From NCBI GenBank assembly GCA_022825235.1, contig JAJDYI010000052.1:1-64000 (forward strand): a stretch of 64,000 nucleotides of DNA, written 5' to 3'. Below, piece by piece: positions 25,536-34,107 of the stretch. This DNA comes from Alphaproteobacteria bacterium (GTDB taxonomy: Bacteria > Pseudomonadota > Alphaproteobacteria > TMED109). Under the pieces are notes generated by a model. The model saw only the letters and a program-made list of their open reading frames with translations, made no database searches and was not told the DNA's origin. Position numbers and translations under genes: made by a program. Every line of letters starts with the position of its first letter. Position 1 is the first letter of the stretch.

Positions 25536-27200
25536 TCAGGATTCCGAGCTTGATCCCTCGGCCCCGTTCCCGGCTGCCCGCTCACGAAGTTCCGTCTTGC
25601 GCACCTTTCCAGTCGATGTCTTCGGCAGGTCGCCGAAGACGAAGGTGTCCGGCACCTTGTAGCCGGCGAGGCGATCTCGGCAGAACGCACGGAGGTCGTG
25701 CGCGGCGGGCGCTTCAATTCCGGGGGTGGGCGTGACGAATGCGACGGGACGCTCCCCCCACCTCGGGTGGGCGCGACCGACGACGGCCGCCTCCATCACG
25801 GCCGGATGGGCGTGCAGGACGTCCTCCACCTCGATGCTCGAGATGTTCTCTCCGCCCGAAATAATGATGTCCTTGGCCCGGTCGCGGACTTCGACATATC
25901 CGTCTGGATGCACAACCGCGAGGTCACCGCTGTGGAACCAGCCGCCCCGAAACGCTTCGCGCGTCGCCTCCGGGTTGTCCAGATACCCCTTCATCACCGT
26001 GTTCCCGCGAATCAGGATCTCGCCGACGGTCTCGCCGTCGGCCGGCACGGGATCGAGCGACTCGGGATCGGCGACGAGCAAGTCGTCGACCGTCGGATAC
26101 GGCACGCCCTGACGGGCCATGCGCCGTGCCCGTTCGGTCAGCGACAGCCCGGTCCACCCGTCCTGGATCACACCCACGGTGGCAGGCCCGAATGTCTCGG
26201 TCAGTCCGTACAGGTGGGTCACGCTGAAACCCAGTTCCTCCATGCCCTGGATCACGGCCGCCGGCGGCGGTGCGCCGCCCGTGTACACGTCGCAGCGCTG
26301 TTCGAACCGCCGTCGTGCGCTCTCCGGGGCGTGGATCAGCATGGTGAGTACCGTTGGCGCGCCGCAGAGCATGTTGACCCGCTCGTCGACGGCCAGCTGA
26401 AACACGCGCTCCGGCAGCACGTTGCGCAGACAGACGTGTCTGCCGCCCACGATCGCCAATGCCCAGGTGAAACACCATCCGTTGCAGTGAAACATTGGCA
26501 GGGTCCACAGGTACGACGTATCCGCCCGCATCCCGGTCACGAGCGCCTGACCGACCGTGTTGAGGTAGGCGCCGCGGTGCTGGAAGACCACGCCCTTTGG
26601 ATTGCCCACCGTGCCCGACGTGTACAGGACCGAAATCGTGTCCCATTCGTCGGCCGGCGGCGTCCATTGAAACTCAACGGAACCGGCCGCAAGCACGTCC
26701 TCGTACGGCGTAGCTCCGCGAATCTCTGTGTCATCACGGGTTTCAGGGAGTTCCGAATCCTTGACCACGATCACCGAAGGGGGTTCCTCGAGATGCCCGA
26801 GGGCGCGCTTGGCCAGATCCGCGAATTCGGAATCCACGATCAGCGCCTTTGCCCGGCAATGCCCGAGGATGAAGGCGATTTCCCGGTCCTGCAGGCGGGT
26901 GTTCAACGGGTTCAGGACGGCGCCCGCCATCGGGACCCCGTAGTGGCACTCGAGCATCTCTGGGATGTTGGGCAGAAGGACGGACACCGTATCGCCACGT
27001 GCGATCCCGGCGCGAAGGAGTCCGTCGGCCAGCTGCCGGCACCGGTCCCGAAAGGCTCGCCACGTCACGCGCTTCCGCCCGTGCACCACGGCAACGCTCT
27101 CGGGCCACACGCGGGCAGCACGCTCGAGGAAATCGATCGGGCTGAGTGGAGAGTGGTTGGCGTCGACCCGAACTAAGCCGGCAGAGGTAGACGTCGTCAT
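25536..27200 (-). CDS. Acyl-CoA ligase, AMP-forming (DmdB/FadD-like)
   Basis: 554 residues with all ANL-superfamily motifs: P-loop YTSGTVGNPKGV (~190), HLYGLTETFGP (~310), GDLAVVHPDGYVEVRDRAKD (~420) with ISGGENISS, and the C-terminal Lys in PKTSTGKVRK. It converts a carboxylate, ATP and CoA to acyl-CoA. The TLPMFHCNGWCFTWAL stretch is common to medium-chain and 3-methylthiopropionate (DmdB) ligases. No dmdA/C/D genes are nearby, so DMSP use is not supported by context. Monocistronic or followed by higA. Confidence 0.88.
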   Translation of the reverse strand: MTTSTSAGLVRVDANHSPLSPIDFLERAARVWPESVAVVHGRKRVTWRAFRDRCRQLADGLLRAGIARGDTVSVLLPNIPEMLECHYGVPMAGAVLNPLNTRLQDREIAFILGHCRAKALIVDSEFADLAKRALGHLEEPPSVIVVKDSELPETRDDTEIRGATPYEDVLAAGSVEFQWTPPADEWDTISVLYTSGTVGNPKGVVFQHRGAYLNTVGQALVTGMRADTSYLWTLPMFHCNGWCFTWALAIVGGRHVCLRNVLPERVFQLAVDERVNMLCGAPTVLTMLIHAPESARRRFEQRCDVYTGGAPPPAAVIQGMEELGFSVTHLYGLTETFGPATVGVIQDGWTGLSLTERARRMARQGVPYPTVDDLLVADPESLDPVPADGETVGEILIRGNTVMKGYLDNPEATREAFRGGWFHSGDLAVVHPDGYVEVRDRAKDIIISGGENISSIEVEDVLHAHPAVMEAAVVGRAHPRWGERPVAFVTPTPGIEAPAAHDLRAFCRDRLAGYKVPDTFVFGDLPKTSTGKVRKTELRERAAGNGAEGSSSES

Positions 27201-27443
27201 CGAAGGTGCTCAGCGGGGTGATAGCGAGCGGCCAAGCATAGTGAGGGACTGCTCGCGGGCCGACTCAGATGGCGATCGCCCCGAGCGGCCGCGCCTGCCG
27301 AGGCATCGCTCCCAATGGCCCCCATTCCCCCGAAGGCACAGCAGCCGAGGCGGCACGAAAACCCAGTCACCGGCGGGGCGGGCCTGACACAGCACAGACA
27401 GCGCCCGATACCACCGCCCCAAGGGCGGCGAGCGCCGTCCTCC

Positions 27444-28289
27444 CTATTGCACCGGACTGACCGGAGAAGCCTCACCTTCGCCCGGAGCCTTCGCGACCGA
27501 CGTCGGAACGCTCCACGCGCGCGCGAACACGTCCCCGTCGCTGTCGGTGACCCGGACCGACAGTTCGCCCGGCTCCTTGGGCACGTAGTGGAAGCGGACG
27601 GCCGGGTTCTCGCTGAGCGAGAAATTCGACTCGATCGCCAGCACCGGCTGGTCCCCATAGCGCACTTCAATGCTGTCGACGAAGTACGCGAGCACGTAAT
27701 GGCGCGTCACCTGGTCCATCTGCATCCCGGTGTGGTTGGGGTGACTCACCAGAAGCTGCGCGCTGTTCGGCTCCCCCCACAGGACCGGGCCGGACCGGCG
27801 GAGTTTCATCTTGCCGAGGCTCGCCAGCGCGGCCTCCGGATCCTTCCCGGCGGGCGCAGAGCAGCCCCCGGCCGCCTTCACGTACCGCTTGGCCATATGC
27901 AGTTCGCCGTCATTGGTCTCGGCCACCGCGCGAACGTGCGTGTAGGCATTGACCCGAATCCGCGTGCTGATCGCCGCCCAGCCGCTTGCCTCCGTGAAAT
28001 GGAATTGCCCTGCCATCGGCAACGGGTTCTCGTCCACGATCAGCGTGATCGTCTTGACGTAACGCTCGTCCGATTGAGGAAACGCGGCTTCGAAGGTGAT
28101 GGGGACCACCGCCGCGTCGTGGGCCCGATACGGCGCTTCCAGCGACACGACCCCGCTTTCCTCATGAATCTCACGGTCGCCGAACAACGAATCGCGGAGA
28201 TCGCGCCAGCGGCTCTCGTCCTCGGTCGCGCCCCAGGCCGGAATGCCGACCGCCATGGCCAGCAGGAAGGTGGTTACGGCAACTCTCAT
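27444..28289 (-). CDS. Quinoprotein-dehydrogenase-associated SoxYZ-like fused carrier
   Basis: 281 residues with a signal peptide (VTTFLLAMAVGIPAWGA). The first half is SoxY-like and reaches the conserved Gly-Gly-Cys at Cys143 (KAAGGCSAP); the second half (~165-265) is SoxZ-like (NHTGMQMDQVTRHYVLAYFV). In Sox proteins the Gly-Gly-Cys arm carries sulfur intermediates. The fused form lies beside PQQ dehydrogenases and has its own family, but its cargo is unknown. The xoxF gene 3.4 kb away fits that association. It is followed, in transcription order, by the acyl-CoA ligase locus; the metallohydrolase lies 82 bp upstream and is probably co-transcribed. Confidence 0.88.
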   Translation of the reverse strand: MRVAVTTFLLAMAVGIPAWGATEDESRWRDLRDSLFGDREIHEESGVVSLEAPYRAHDAAVVPITFEAAFPQSDERYVKTITLIVDENPLPMAGQFHFTEASGWAAISTRIRVNAYTHVRAVAETNDGELHMAKRYVKAAGGCSAPAGKDPEAALASLGKMKLRRSGPVLWGEPNSAQLLVSHPNHTGMQMDQVTRHYVLAYFVDSIEVRYGDQPVLAIESNFSLSENPAVRFHYVPKEPGELSVRVTDSDGDVFARAWSVPTSVAKAPGEGEASPVSPVQ

Positions 28290-28371
28290 GGCTTCCCCTT
28301 CACAGACGCGCCCGCAATTCTAGCACGGAGTCGTGCTGACACCTGCTCCTGCAGTCAGCGAACGCGCCGCC

Positions 28372-29343
28372 CTACTCCCATTCGAGCTCCGTGAAGCTTG
28401 CCGTGACGTTCCGGGGGTGATCCTCCGCAAACCGCGCCCACTTCGTTCGCTCCTCCGACGCGACCCACCCGATGGCATTTTCGATCGTCCCGCCCGCCGC
28501 GATCTCAATCCGCACGTCGCGGAGAACCGCCTGGAGGTACCGCTCCTGTGCATGGAGTGCAGCTGGCCAGCGCGCGGACGCCGGGCCGTGTCCGGGAACC
28601 ACCCGCACAGCCGGCACGGCCCGGAGTTCATCCATCACGGCCAGCCATCCCTTCAGGCTGCCGTCCACGACCGGCAGGCGTTCGATGAATACGAGGTCGC
28701 CGGCGAACAGCGTGCGGGTCCGTCGATCGTAAACGGTGAGATCGTTGTCGGTGTGGGCGGTGGCATGCGCCGTCACCTTCAGGACTCGTCCCCCGAGATT
28801 GATGTGGATGGAATCCGCTACCTCCAAGGTGGGCCCGATCGCCTCCGTCCCGGCGAATTCCGGACCAATGTTCCTGGCGCCTGCTTCGAGATAGAACGTC
28901 GCCCGGGCGGCGAGGGCCGGCCCGAGGCGGCGATGCCCGACAATCTCGACCGTCGGACTTGCGAATGCCGCGTTCCCCAACAGGTGATCGGGGTGCACGT
29001 GCGTGTTGATCACGTGGCTCACGGGAAGGTCCGTGATCTCCTCCAATGCGGCGCGCAGCTGCAGCCCGAAGGCAAGGCTGCCTCCACTGTCGATGAGCGC
29101 CACGGACTCCCCGCCGACCACGATCGCCACGTTCCCAACCGCCCCCAGGTTGCTGCCGCTGGCGTCGGCGTGTGGACCCGTGTAGACGTAGATGCCCTGC
29201 GCCACCGGCTTCAGTTGGACGGCTTCCGCAGCGCCAGCGGGCGAAGGCCCGAGAGCCGCGCCTATGGCAGCCAGCCAGAACAAGGCAGCCGGGGCCAGCA
29301 ATCCAGCCGAGCCGGTCACCGCCCGTGCAATTCCCTGCGACAT
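28372..29343 (-). CDS. Quinoprotein relay system zinc metallohydrolase (MBL fold)
   Basis: 323 residues with an N-terminal signal/hydrophobic segment (GLLAPAALFWLAAIGAAL). Metallo-beta-lactamase ligands: HVHPDH in VINTHVHPDHLLGN (~110), His in ATAHTDNDLTVY, Asp in TLFAGDLVFIE, and VVPGHGPAS. This set matches the periplasmic hydrolases that co-occur with SoxYZ-like carriers and PQQ alcohol dehydrogenases; the true substrate is not established. The frame is open far upstream, but the ATG at 29343 has GGAG 12 nt before it and precedes the signal peptide. Confidence 0.87.
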   Translation of the reverse strand: MSQGIARAVTGSAGLLAPAALFWLAAIGAALGPSPAGAAEAVQLKPVAQGIYVYTGPHADASGSNLGAVGNVAIVVGGESVALIDSGGSLAFGLQLRAALEEITDLPVSHVINTHVHPDHLLGNAAFASPTVEIVGHRRLGPALAARATFYLEAGARNIGPEFAGTEAIGPTLEVADSIHINLGGRVLKVTAHATAHTDNDLTVYDRRTRTLFAGDLVFIERLPVVDGSLKGWLAVMDELRAVPAVRVVPGHGPASARWPAALHAQERYLQAVLRDVRIEIAAGGTIENAIGWVASEERTKWARFAEDHPRNVTASFTELEWE

Positions 29344-29551
29344 GTTCCTGATCTCCGCTCCCCCCGCCAGATTATGCAACGGAGATTTTTCATGCCCAGA
29401 CCTCCGCACCGGGCAGGCAATCGCGGCACACCCTGCGGGCCAGCCGCTGATGATCGGCACGGGGCGTCGTCGAACAATAGAGACGTCACCGGCATGTCTG
29501 CCTCCGGTACCGGCTCGGCGAACCGGCCCAGCCGCATGGTCGCCTGACCCC

Positions 29552-30196
29552 ATGAGGTCGGTCCCGCAGACATCGACGATGGCGGCAGGACGGCGGTGGC
29601 CGTCTCTGCTGGCCACTGCGGCTCCCCTCCGCTTCGCCATCGTCCTGTCGGCGCTGCTGCTGACTCCGAACGCGGGTTCGGCGGACGGCCACGCGTGCCT
29701 TCCCGATGAGCCGACGGCGTATCGCACGTCGGAATTCCGGGCGGCGGTGCCCTGCTCGCTCGACGGCGCCACGGTGGTCACCACCGGGGCACTCCAAGAC
29801 CTGCTGGAGCAGCGCGACCCGCTTCTGATCGACGTGTTTCCGTCACCCCGACCGCCCAAGATCGTGCGCGACAGCCAGGACCACCTGTGGTTGCCGCCGC
29901 TCCGCGACAGCCTTCCCGGCACCGTGTGGCTGCCGAACGTGGGCCTCGGCGTGCTGCCGGTCGAAGAGGAGAACTACTTTCGCGCGAACCTTGCACGACT
30001 CACCGACGGTGACCGGGGCCGGACGATCGTCTTTTTCTGCCTCAGCGACTGCTGGATGTCGTGGAATGCGGCGCGGCGGGCCCTGGAATGGAACTACACG
30101 TCGATCGTCTGGTACCCCGAAGGCACCGACGGCTGGGAGGCCGCCGGTCTCGAGCTGACCGAAGTCTCGCCGGTCGAACGGACAGAAGGACAGTAG
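29552..30196 (+). CDS. PQQ-dependent catabolism-associated CxxxCW motif protein (rhodanese-like)
   Basis: About 214 residues. A signal peptide (PLRFAIVLSALLLTPNAGSA) is followed by a rhodanese-like fold with DPLLIDVFPSPRPPKI, GTVWLPNVGLGVLP and the active loop FFCLSDCWMSWNAARRAL, giving Cys163 and Cys167-Trp168. Proteins of this family occur next to PQQ-dependent alcohol dehydrogenases, and the loop Cys may handle sulfur, like the adjacent SoxYZ carrier. Two ATGs (29552, 29579) are possible and neither has a good ribosome site. It is divergent from the metallohydrolase gene with ~210 bp between. Confidence 0.88.
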   Translation: MRSVPQTSTMAAGRRWPSLLATAAPLRFAIVLSALLLTPNAGSADGHACLPDEPTAYRTSEFRAAVPCSLDGATVVTTGALQDLLEQRDPLLIDVFPSPRPPKIVRDSQDHLWLPPLRDSLPGTVWLPNVGLGVLPVEEENYFRANLARLTDGDRGRTIVFFCLSDCWMSWNAARRALEWNYTSIVWYPEGTDGWEAAGLELTEVSPVERTEGQ

Positions 30197-30263
30197 GCGC
30201 ACGCGCCGCCCCGCCACCGGCGCGTCCGCTGGTTCGGACCGACCGGACCGGGAGGCATCGACG

Positions 30264-30875
30264 TCACCGGCGCGCGGCAAGCCGGTCCACGAGAATGTGA
30301 TCGAGCATGTAGGTCGTGGCGTGCCGCCAGGTCCGTTCGGTGTTGCCCCGCATGTCCACGAACGCGTGCGCAACCGACGCTCCCGTCTCGACGTCGATGG
30401 CCACGACATTGAGGTTGAGAATGAGGTTGCTGACAAACTGAACCCAACCCACCAGCACCCAGTCCGCCGAGAGACTGCGAGCGATGTTCCGTTCGCAGCC
30501 ATTGCAGGCGTGCAGCCGCTGTAAGGGGCTGGCTTCGCGGATTGCCGCCCGCGTGGCCGCGGCGGACACCGGGTCGTACCCTTCCTCCCGCAACCGCGTG
30601 CGGATCAGTTCGGCCACGATCTCCAGCCGGTGCCGTTCCTCCGTCGTCACCGTATGGGCGTCGGGCAGGTAGTCGGCTTTCAGCAGTTCGATGTCCAGCA
30701 CTGCCACGCGCTTCGCTGCATCAGCCGCCTGCGGATGCGCCGGGATCGTCGCTGCCACGGCCAGGACGAGTGCGGGCAGCCACTGCCGCCGGGCGGGCGC
30801 GCCCCGGGCCAGCCCCTCCCTTATCCGCCATGTTTCTGCCCATCCAAGCGCGAATGCACCGTCATCGAGTATCAT
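30264..30875 (-). CDS. DUF3280/DUF2380-like exported protein
   Basis: 203 residues. After an N-terminal hydrophobic part (LPALVLAVAATIPAHPQAAD) it reads AKRVAVLDIELLKADYLPD, then RLEIVAELIRTRLREEGYDP, CNGCERNIARSLSADWVLVG and WVQFVSNLILNLNVVAIDVE. The opening strand and the ADWVLVGWVQ block match a family annotated DUF3280/DUF2380 that accompanies the CxxxCW protein in XoxF loci. It has a Cys-x-x-Cys (CNGC). Function unknown. ATG 30875 has GGAGAG 8 nt upstream. The start is only 34 bp from the divergent small-protein gene. Confidence 0.75.
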   Translation of the reverse strand: MILDDGAFALGWAETWRIREGLARGAPARRQWLPALVLAVAATIPAHPQAADAAKRVAVLDIELLKADYLPDAHTVTTEERHRLEIVAELIRTRLREEGYDPVSAAATRAAIREASPLQRLHACNGCERNIARSLSADWVLVGWVQFVSNLILNLNVVAIDVETGASVAHAFVDMRGNTERTWRHATTYMLDHILVDRLAARR

Positions 30876-30909
30876 GCGGAACTCTCCTGTCGGCCGGGTG
30901 CCTCGAGTG

Positions 30910-31287
30910 ATGAAGAAGGTGTTGCTGGCACTTGCGGTCGTCGCCGCGCCTGGTATCGAGCGCGCGCTGGCCAACGATTTTCCCACGCAGGCCCGCGTCG
31001 AATTCGTCCTGGCCTGCATGAATCTTGAGGGCGGACAAAGCTACGACACGCTGTACCCCTGCGTCTGCATGATCGACCGGATCGCCTCGCAGATCTCGTA
31101 TGAAGACTACACGACGGCCGAGACGCTGAGCTTTCTGTATTCCACCCCGGGTGAACGGGGCGGCATCTTTCGCGATGCGGCGCCAGAGGCAAGGTCGCGC
31201 ATCGAGCAGTTCCAGACACTGCACGAGGAGGCCGAAGCGACCTGCTTCGTGTCCGGGAAAAGCAGGGTCGGCGGCGAACCGAGTTGA
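30910..31287 (+). CDS. Small secreted four-cysteine protein of the xox locus
   Basis: 125 residues. A signal peptide (KKVLLALAVVAAPGIERALA) precedes DFPTQARVEFVLACMN, then YPCVCMIDRIASQISYEDY, and a late Cys in EATCFVSG. The four Cys of the mature part (ACM, PCVC, TCF) could make two disulfides or bind a cofactor. Proteins of this look recur beside xoxF and PQQ dehydrogenases, but I know no assigned role. ATG 30910 was chosen for the signal peptide. It reads toward xoxF, with ~370 bp between. Confidence 0.7.
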   Translation: MKKVLLALAVVAAPGIERALANDFPTQARVEFVLACMNLEGGQSYDTLYPCVCMIDRIASQISYEDYTTAETLSFLYSTPGERGGIFRDAAPEARSRIEQFQTLHEEAEATCFVSGKSRVGGEPS

Positions 31288-31656
31288 CCAGCGCATTGGT
31301 CGGCGCCAGTCCACCATCATAATTGGGCGTAGCGCAGCAACTTTAAGGCGGGCACGCGGCGCCACCGTAGCTGAAGTGTGCCATCAGCAAGAAGTGCTCG
31401 CCAAACGCCGCCACGGCCAGTCAGGCCGTACTGGCAGGCCGGATCATTGCCGGATGGCTACGTTTATACGCGGTGTAACAAAAACTACATGCATTACGTT
31501 CAGTTTGGTGCTTTAATCCAAGGGCTGGCCATCCGCACCCGCTTCAGTTCAGTGCGCTCGGCGGGCTCCGTGTGGTCGGTGTGACGGGTGCGCTCCCGCA
31601 ACCTGTGTGGTCGGGTTACTGGCCTCCACAGGGGGAGGGCCAAATCACCGAATTCC
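31288..31656 (+). promoter_or_regulatory. xoxF upstream region with a direct repeat
   Basis: About 370 bp with no gene. GTGTGGTCGG occurs twice, at 31570-31579 and 31605-31614, with starts 35 bp apart; ATTGGTCGG near 31295 is a partial third copy. An AT-richer stretch at 31468-31512 may hold the promoter. A purine run (GGGGGAGGG, 31631-31639) lies 18-27 nt before the possible start codons, farther than usual. Confidence 0.4.
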
Positions 31657-33483
31657 ATGCAACGGATGAGAATCATGACTACCAGAATTCTCTCCCTCAT
31701 CGTCTCTGTGGCGATGGGGGTGCTTGTCGCGGTGCCGATCTCTGTATCCGCCAACGACGACGTCAAGGCGCTCGCCGCCGACGTGAACAACTGGGCCATG
31801 TGGGGCCGTACCTATGACGGTGCCCGGTATAGCCCGCTTTCGGAAATCAACGCCGGAAACGTAGGCGACCTGCAGGTCGCCTGGACCTTCTCCACGGGGG
31901 TCCTCCGCGGGCACGAAGGTGGCCCGCTGGTGATCGGCGGCACGATGTACGTGCACACCCCGTTCCCGAACAAGGTGTTTTCGATCAACCTAGCCGATCA
32001 GACGATCAACTGGGTGTACGTCCCGGTACAGGATCCATCTGTCATTCCGGTGATGTGCTGTGACACGGTCTACCGTGGCCTGGCCTACGCCGAGGGCAAG
32101 ATCTTCCTTCAGCAAGCTGACACCACGCTGGTCGCGCTCGATGCCAACACCGGCGGGGTGATCTGGAGCGTAGTGAACGGCGATCCGTCTGCCGGCTCCA
32201 CCAACACCAACTCACCGATCGTGGTCAACGACAAGGTGTACACCGGCATCAGCGGTGGCGAGTTCGGCGTCCGCGGCTTCCTCGCGGCTTACAACATCAA
32301 CGACGGAAGCCTGGTGTGGAAGGGCTACAGCACGGGTCCGGACGATGAAATGCTCATCGATCCCGAAAACACCACGCATATGCTGGAGCCGGTCGGCCCG
32401 AATTCCAGTCTGGACTCCTGGGAAGGTGACCAGTGGAAGATCGGCGGCGGCACCACATGGGGCTGGTTCACGTACGACCCTGACCTGAACCTCATCTACT
32501 ACGGTACCGGCAACCCCAGCACCTGGAACCCGGTGGTCCGTCCGGGCGACAACAAGTGGTCGATGACCATCTTCGCCCGTGATGCTGACACTGGCATGGC
32601 CCGGTGGGTCTACCAGATGACCCCGCACGACGAATGGGACTATGACGGCGTCAACGAGGGCATCCTCGCCGACATCGAGATCGATGGTGCCATGCGCAAG
32701 GTGATCGTGCACTTCGACCGTAACGGTTTCGGCTACACGCTCGACCGTGCCACGGGTGAACTGCTGGTCGCCGAGAAGTACGACCCGGCCACCAACTGGG
32801 CTACGCACGTCGACATGGAAACCGGTCGCCCGCAGGTCGTGGCGGAATACAGCACCGACCAGCAGGGTGAAGACGTCAACACCCAGAACATCTGCCCCGC
32901 AGCGTTGGGATCGAAAGACCAGCAGCCTGCCGCGTTCTCCCCGCGCACCGGCCTCTTCTACGTGCCGACGAACCACGTCTGCATGGACTACGAGCCGTTC
33001 CGGGTCGAGTACGTTTCCGGGCAGCCGTACGTGGGCGCCACGCTGAGCATGTTCCCCGCCGGCCGGGTTACCGGTGACGGGAGCGACAACCTCGGCAACT
33101 TCATCGCGTGGGATGCTGCCAAGGGCGAGATCGTGTGGTCCGTGCCTGAGCAGTTCTCCGTCTGGAGTGGTGCCCTGGCGACCGCCGGCGACATCGTCTT
33201 CTACGGGACCCTCGACGGCCGTCTGAAGGCAGTCGACGCCAACAGCGGTGAGGAGCTGTACAGCTTCAAGACTCCGTCAGGCATCATCGGCAACGTGAAC
33301 ACCTGGACCTTCGAAGGCAAGCAATACGTCGGCGTGCTGTCCGGCGTGGGCGGCTGGGCCGGCATCGGCATGGCCGCGGGCCTTGAGGGCGACACCGATG
33401 GCCTTGGTGCGGTCGGAGCGTACAGGGGCCTGAACCAGCACACCCAGCTTGGTGGCGTGCTGACCGTGTTCGCGCTCCCGTAG
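31657..33483 (+). CDS. xoxF: Lanthanide-dependent PQQ methanol dehydrogenase XoxF
   Basis: 608 residues. A signal peptide ([20 protein letters not shown]) exports it to the periplasm, where it oxidises methanol with PQQ and a rare-earth ion. Visible: the vicinal disulfide Cys134-Cys135 (MCCDTV) over [11 protein letters not shown] (Glu202), [11 protein letters not shown] (Asn286) and [11 protein letters not shown], where Asp328 is the catalytic base and Asp330 the extra acid. Calcium-type MxaF has Ala at the position of Asp330, so lanthanide use is well supported. WD-propeller motifs ([19 protein letters not shown]) run through the chain. ATGs at 31657, 31666 and 31675 are all possible; the first is given. 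Cytochrome XoxG and XoxJ follow after a terminator. No mxaFI genes are seen. Confidence 0.95.
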   Translation: MQRMRIMTTRILSLIVSVAMGVLVAVPISVSANDDVKALAADVNNWAMWGRTYDGARYSPLSEINAGNVGDLQVAWTFSTGVLRGHEGGPLVIGGTMYVHTPFPNKVFSINLADQTINWVYVPVQDPSVIPVMCCDTVYRGLAYAEGKIFLQQADTTLVALDANTGGVIWSVVNGDPSAGSTNTNSPIVVNDKVYTGISGGEFGVRGFLAAYNINDGSLVWKGYSTGPDDEMLIDPENTTHMLEPVGPNSSLDSWEGDQWKIGGGTTWGWFTYDPDLNLIYYGTGNPSTWNPVVRPGDNKWSMTIFARDADTGMARWVYQMTPHDEWDYDGVNEGILADIEIDGAMRKVIVHFDRNGFGYTLDRATGELLVAEKYDPATNWATHVDMETGRPQVVAEYSTDQQGEDVNTQNICPAALGSKDQQPAAFSPRTGLFYVPTNHVCMDYEPFRVEYVSGQPYVGATLSMFPAGRVTGDGSDNLGNFIAWDAAKGEIVWSVPEQFSVWSGALATAGDIVFYGTLDGRLKAVDANSGEELYSFKTPSGIIGNVNTWTFEGKQYVGVLSGVGGWAGIGMAAGLEGDTDGLGAVGAYRGLNQHTQLGGVLTVFALP

Positions 33484-33538
33484 GACCGACACGCTAGACG
33501 GCGACGGGCGGCACGACCGCCGGTCACCAGTCCACTTG

Positions 33539-33576
33539 ACCGGTTGCGGCGTTCACGCCGCAACCGGTTTTTCTTT
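33539..33576 (+). terminator. Strong rho-independent terminator after xoxF
   Basis: ACCGGTTGCGGCG (33539-33551) and CGCCGCAACCGGT (33556-33568) form a perfect 13-bp stem with a TTCA loop, followed by TTTTCTTT. It lies 55 bp after the xoxF stop and 79 bp before xoxG, so most transcripts should end here. Confidence 0.93.
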
Positions 33577-33654
33577 AAAGCCGGATTCGGCGAGGCCACG
33601 CGACGACAGCAACGATGGCCTCTGTGGATCCATTCAGCACACGGAGCCTGCACC

Positions 33655-34107
33655 GTGCTTCAGAAATATCGGATCAACGTGGCCGGCCTGGCGACCTGCG
33701 TCGCGATGGCGGCCACGGCCCTGGCAACCGCTGCAGCGGCGGAAGAAGCAGAACCCCCACCCTACGAAGGACACATCCAGTGCGAGACTGAGGGTGACCC
33801 GAGCACCTGCCAGATCGATCTCTGGCTCACCCGGGGCTACCGCGCATTCAGCCAGTGCCAGGTCTGTCACGGCCTGACGGGCGACGGCAGCACCATCGGC
33901 CCGAGCCTCATTCGGAAGCTCCGCGAAATCGACCTTGATCGGTTCCTGGAGGTCGTCGTGAATGGCTACGAGGGGCAAATCGGGGTGATGCCGGGCTGGG
34001 GAACCAACCCCAATGTCATGAATTACATCGATCAACTCTACGCCTATCTCCTGGCGCGCGCCGACGGCGTCCTCCCCGGAGGCAGACTGAAACGATACGA
34101 TCGATGA
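33655..34107 (+). CDS. xoxG: XoxG-type periplasmic cytochrome c
   Basis: 150 residues, starting at GTG with GGAG 9 nt upstream. The signal peptide (VAGLATCVAMAATALATAAAA) is followed by a single haem site, Cys68-x-x-Cys71-His72 (SQCQVCHGLTGDG), with Met112 in GVMPGWGTN the likely second axial ligand. Directly after xoxF it is the expected electron acceptor of the dehydrogenase (cytochrome cL class). Its stop overlaps xoxJ (ATGA). Confidence 0.88.
   Translation: MLQKYRINVAGLATCVAMAATALATAAAAEEAEPPPYEGHIQCETEGDPSTCQIDLWLTRGYRAFSQCQVCHGLTGDGSTIGPSLIRKLREIDLDRFLEVVVNGYEGQIGVMPGWGTNPNVMNYIDQLYAYLLARADGVLPGGRLKRYDR

Noticed and set aside
25536-27200. DMSP-degradation (dmdB) assignment for the acyl-CoA ligase
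   Set aside because: No dmdA, dmdC or dmdD beside it; the motifs are shared by many medium-chain ligases.
27444-28289. Sulfur-oxidation (sox) operon
   Set aside because: The SoxYZ match is to the fused quinoprotein-associated form; no soxA, soxX, soxB or soxCD genes are present.
31588-31656. XoxF start at 31588
   Set aside because: It would put 23 basic residues before the signal peptide and spoil export; ATGs at 31657-31675 fit.
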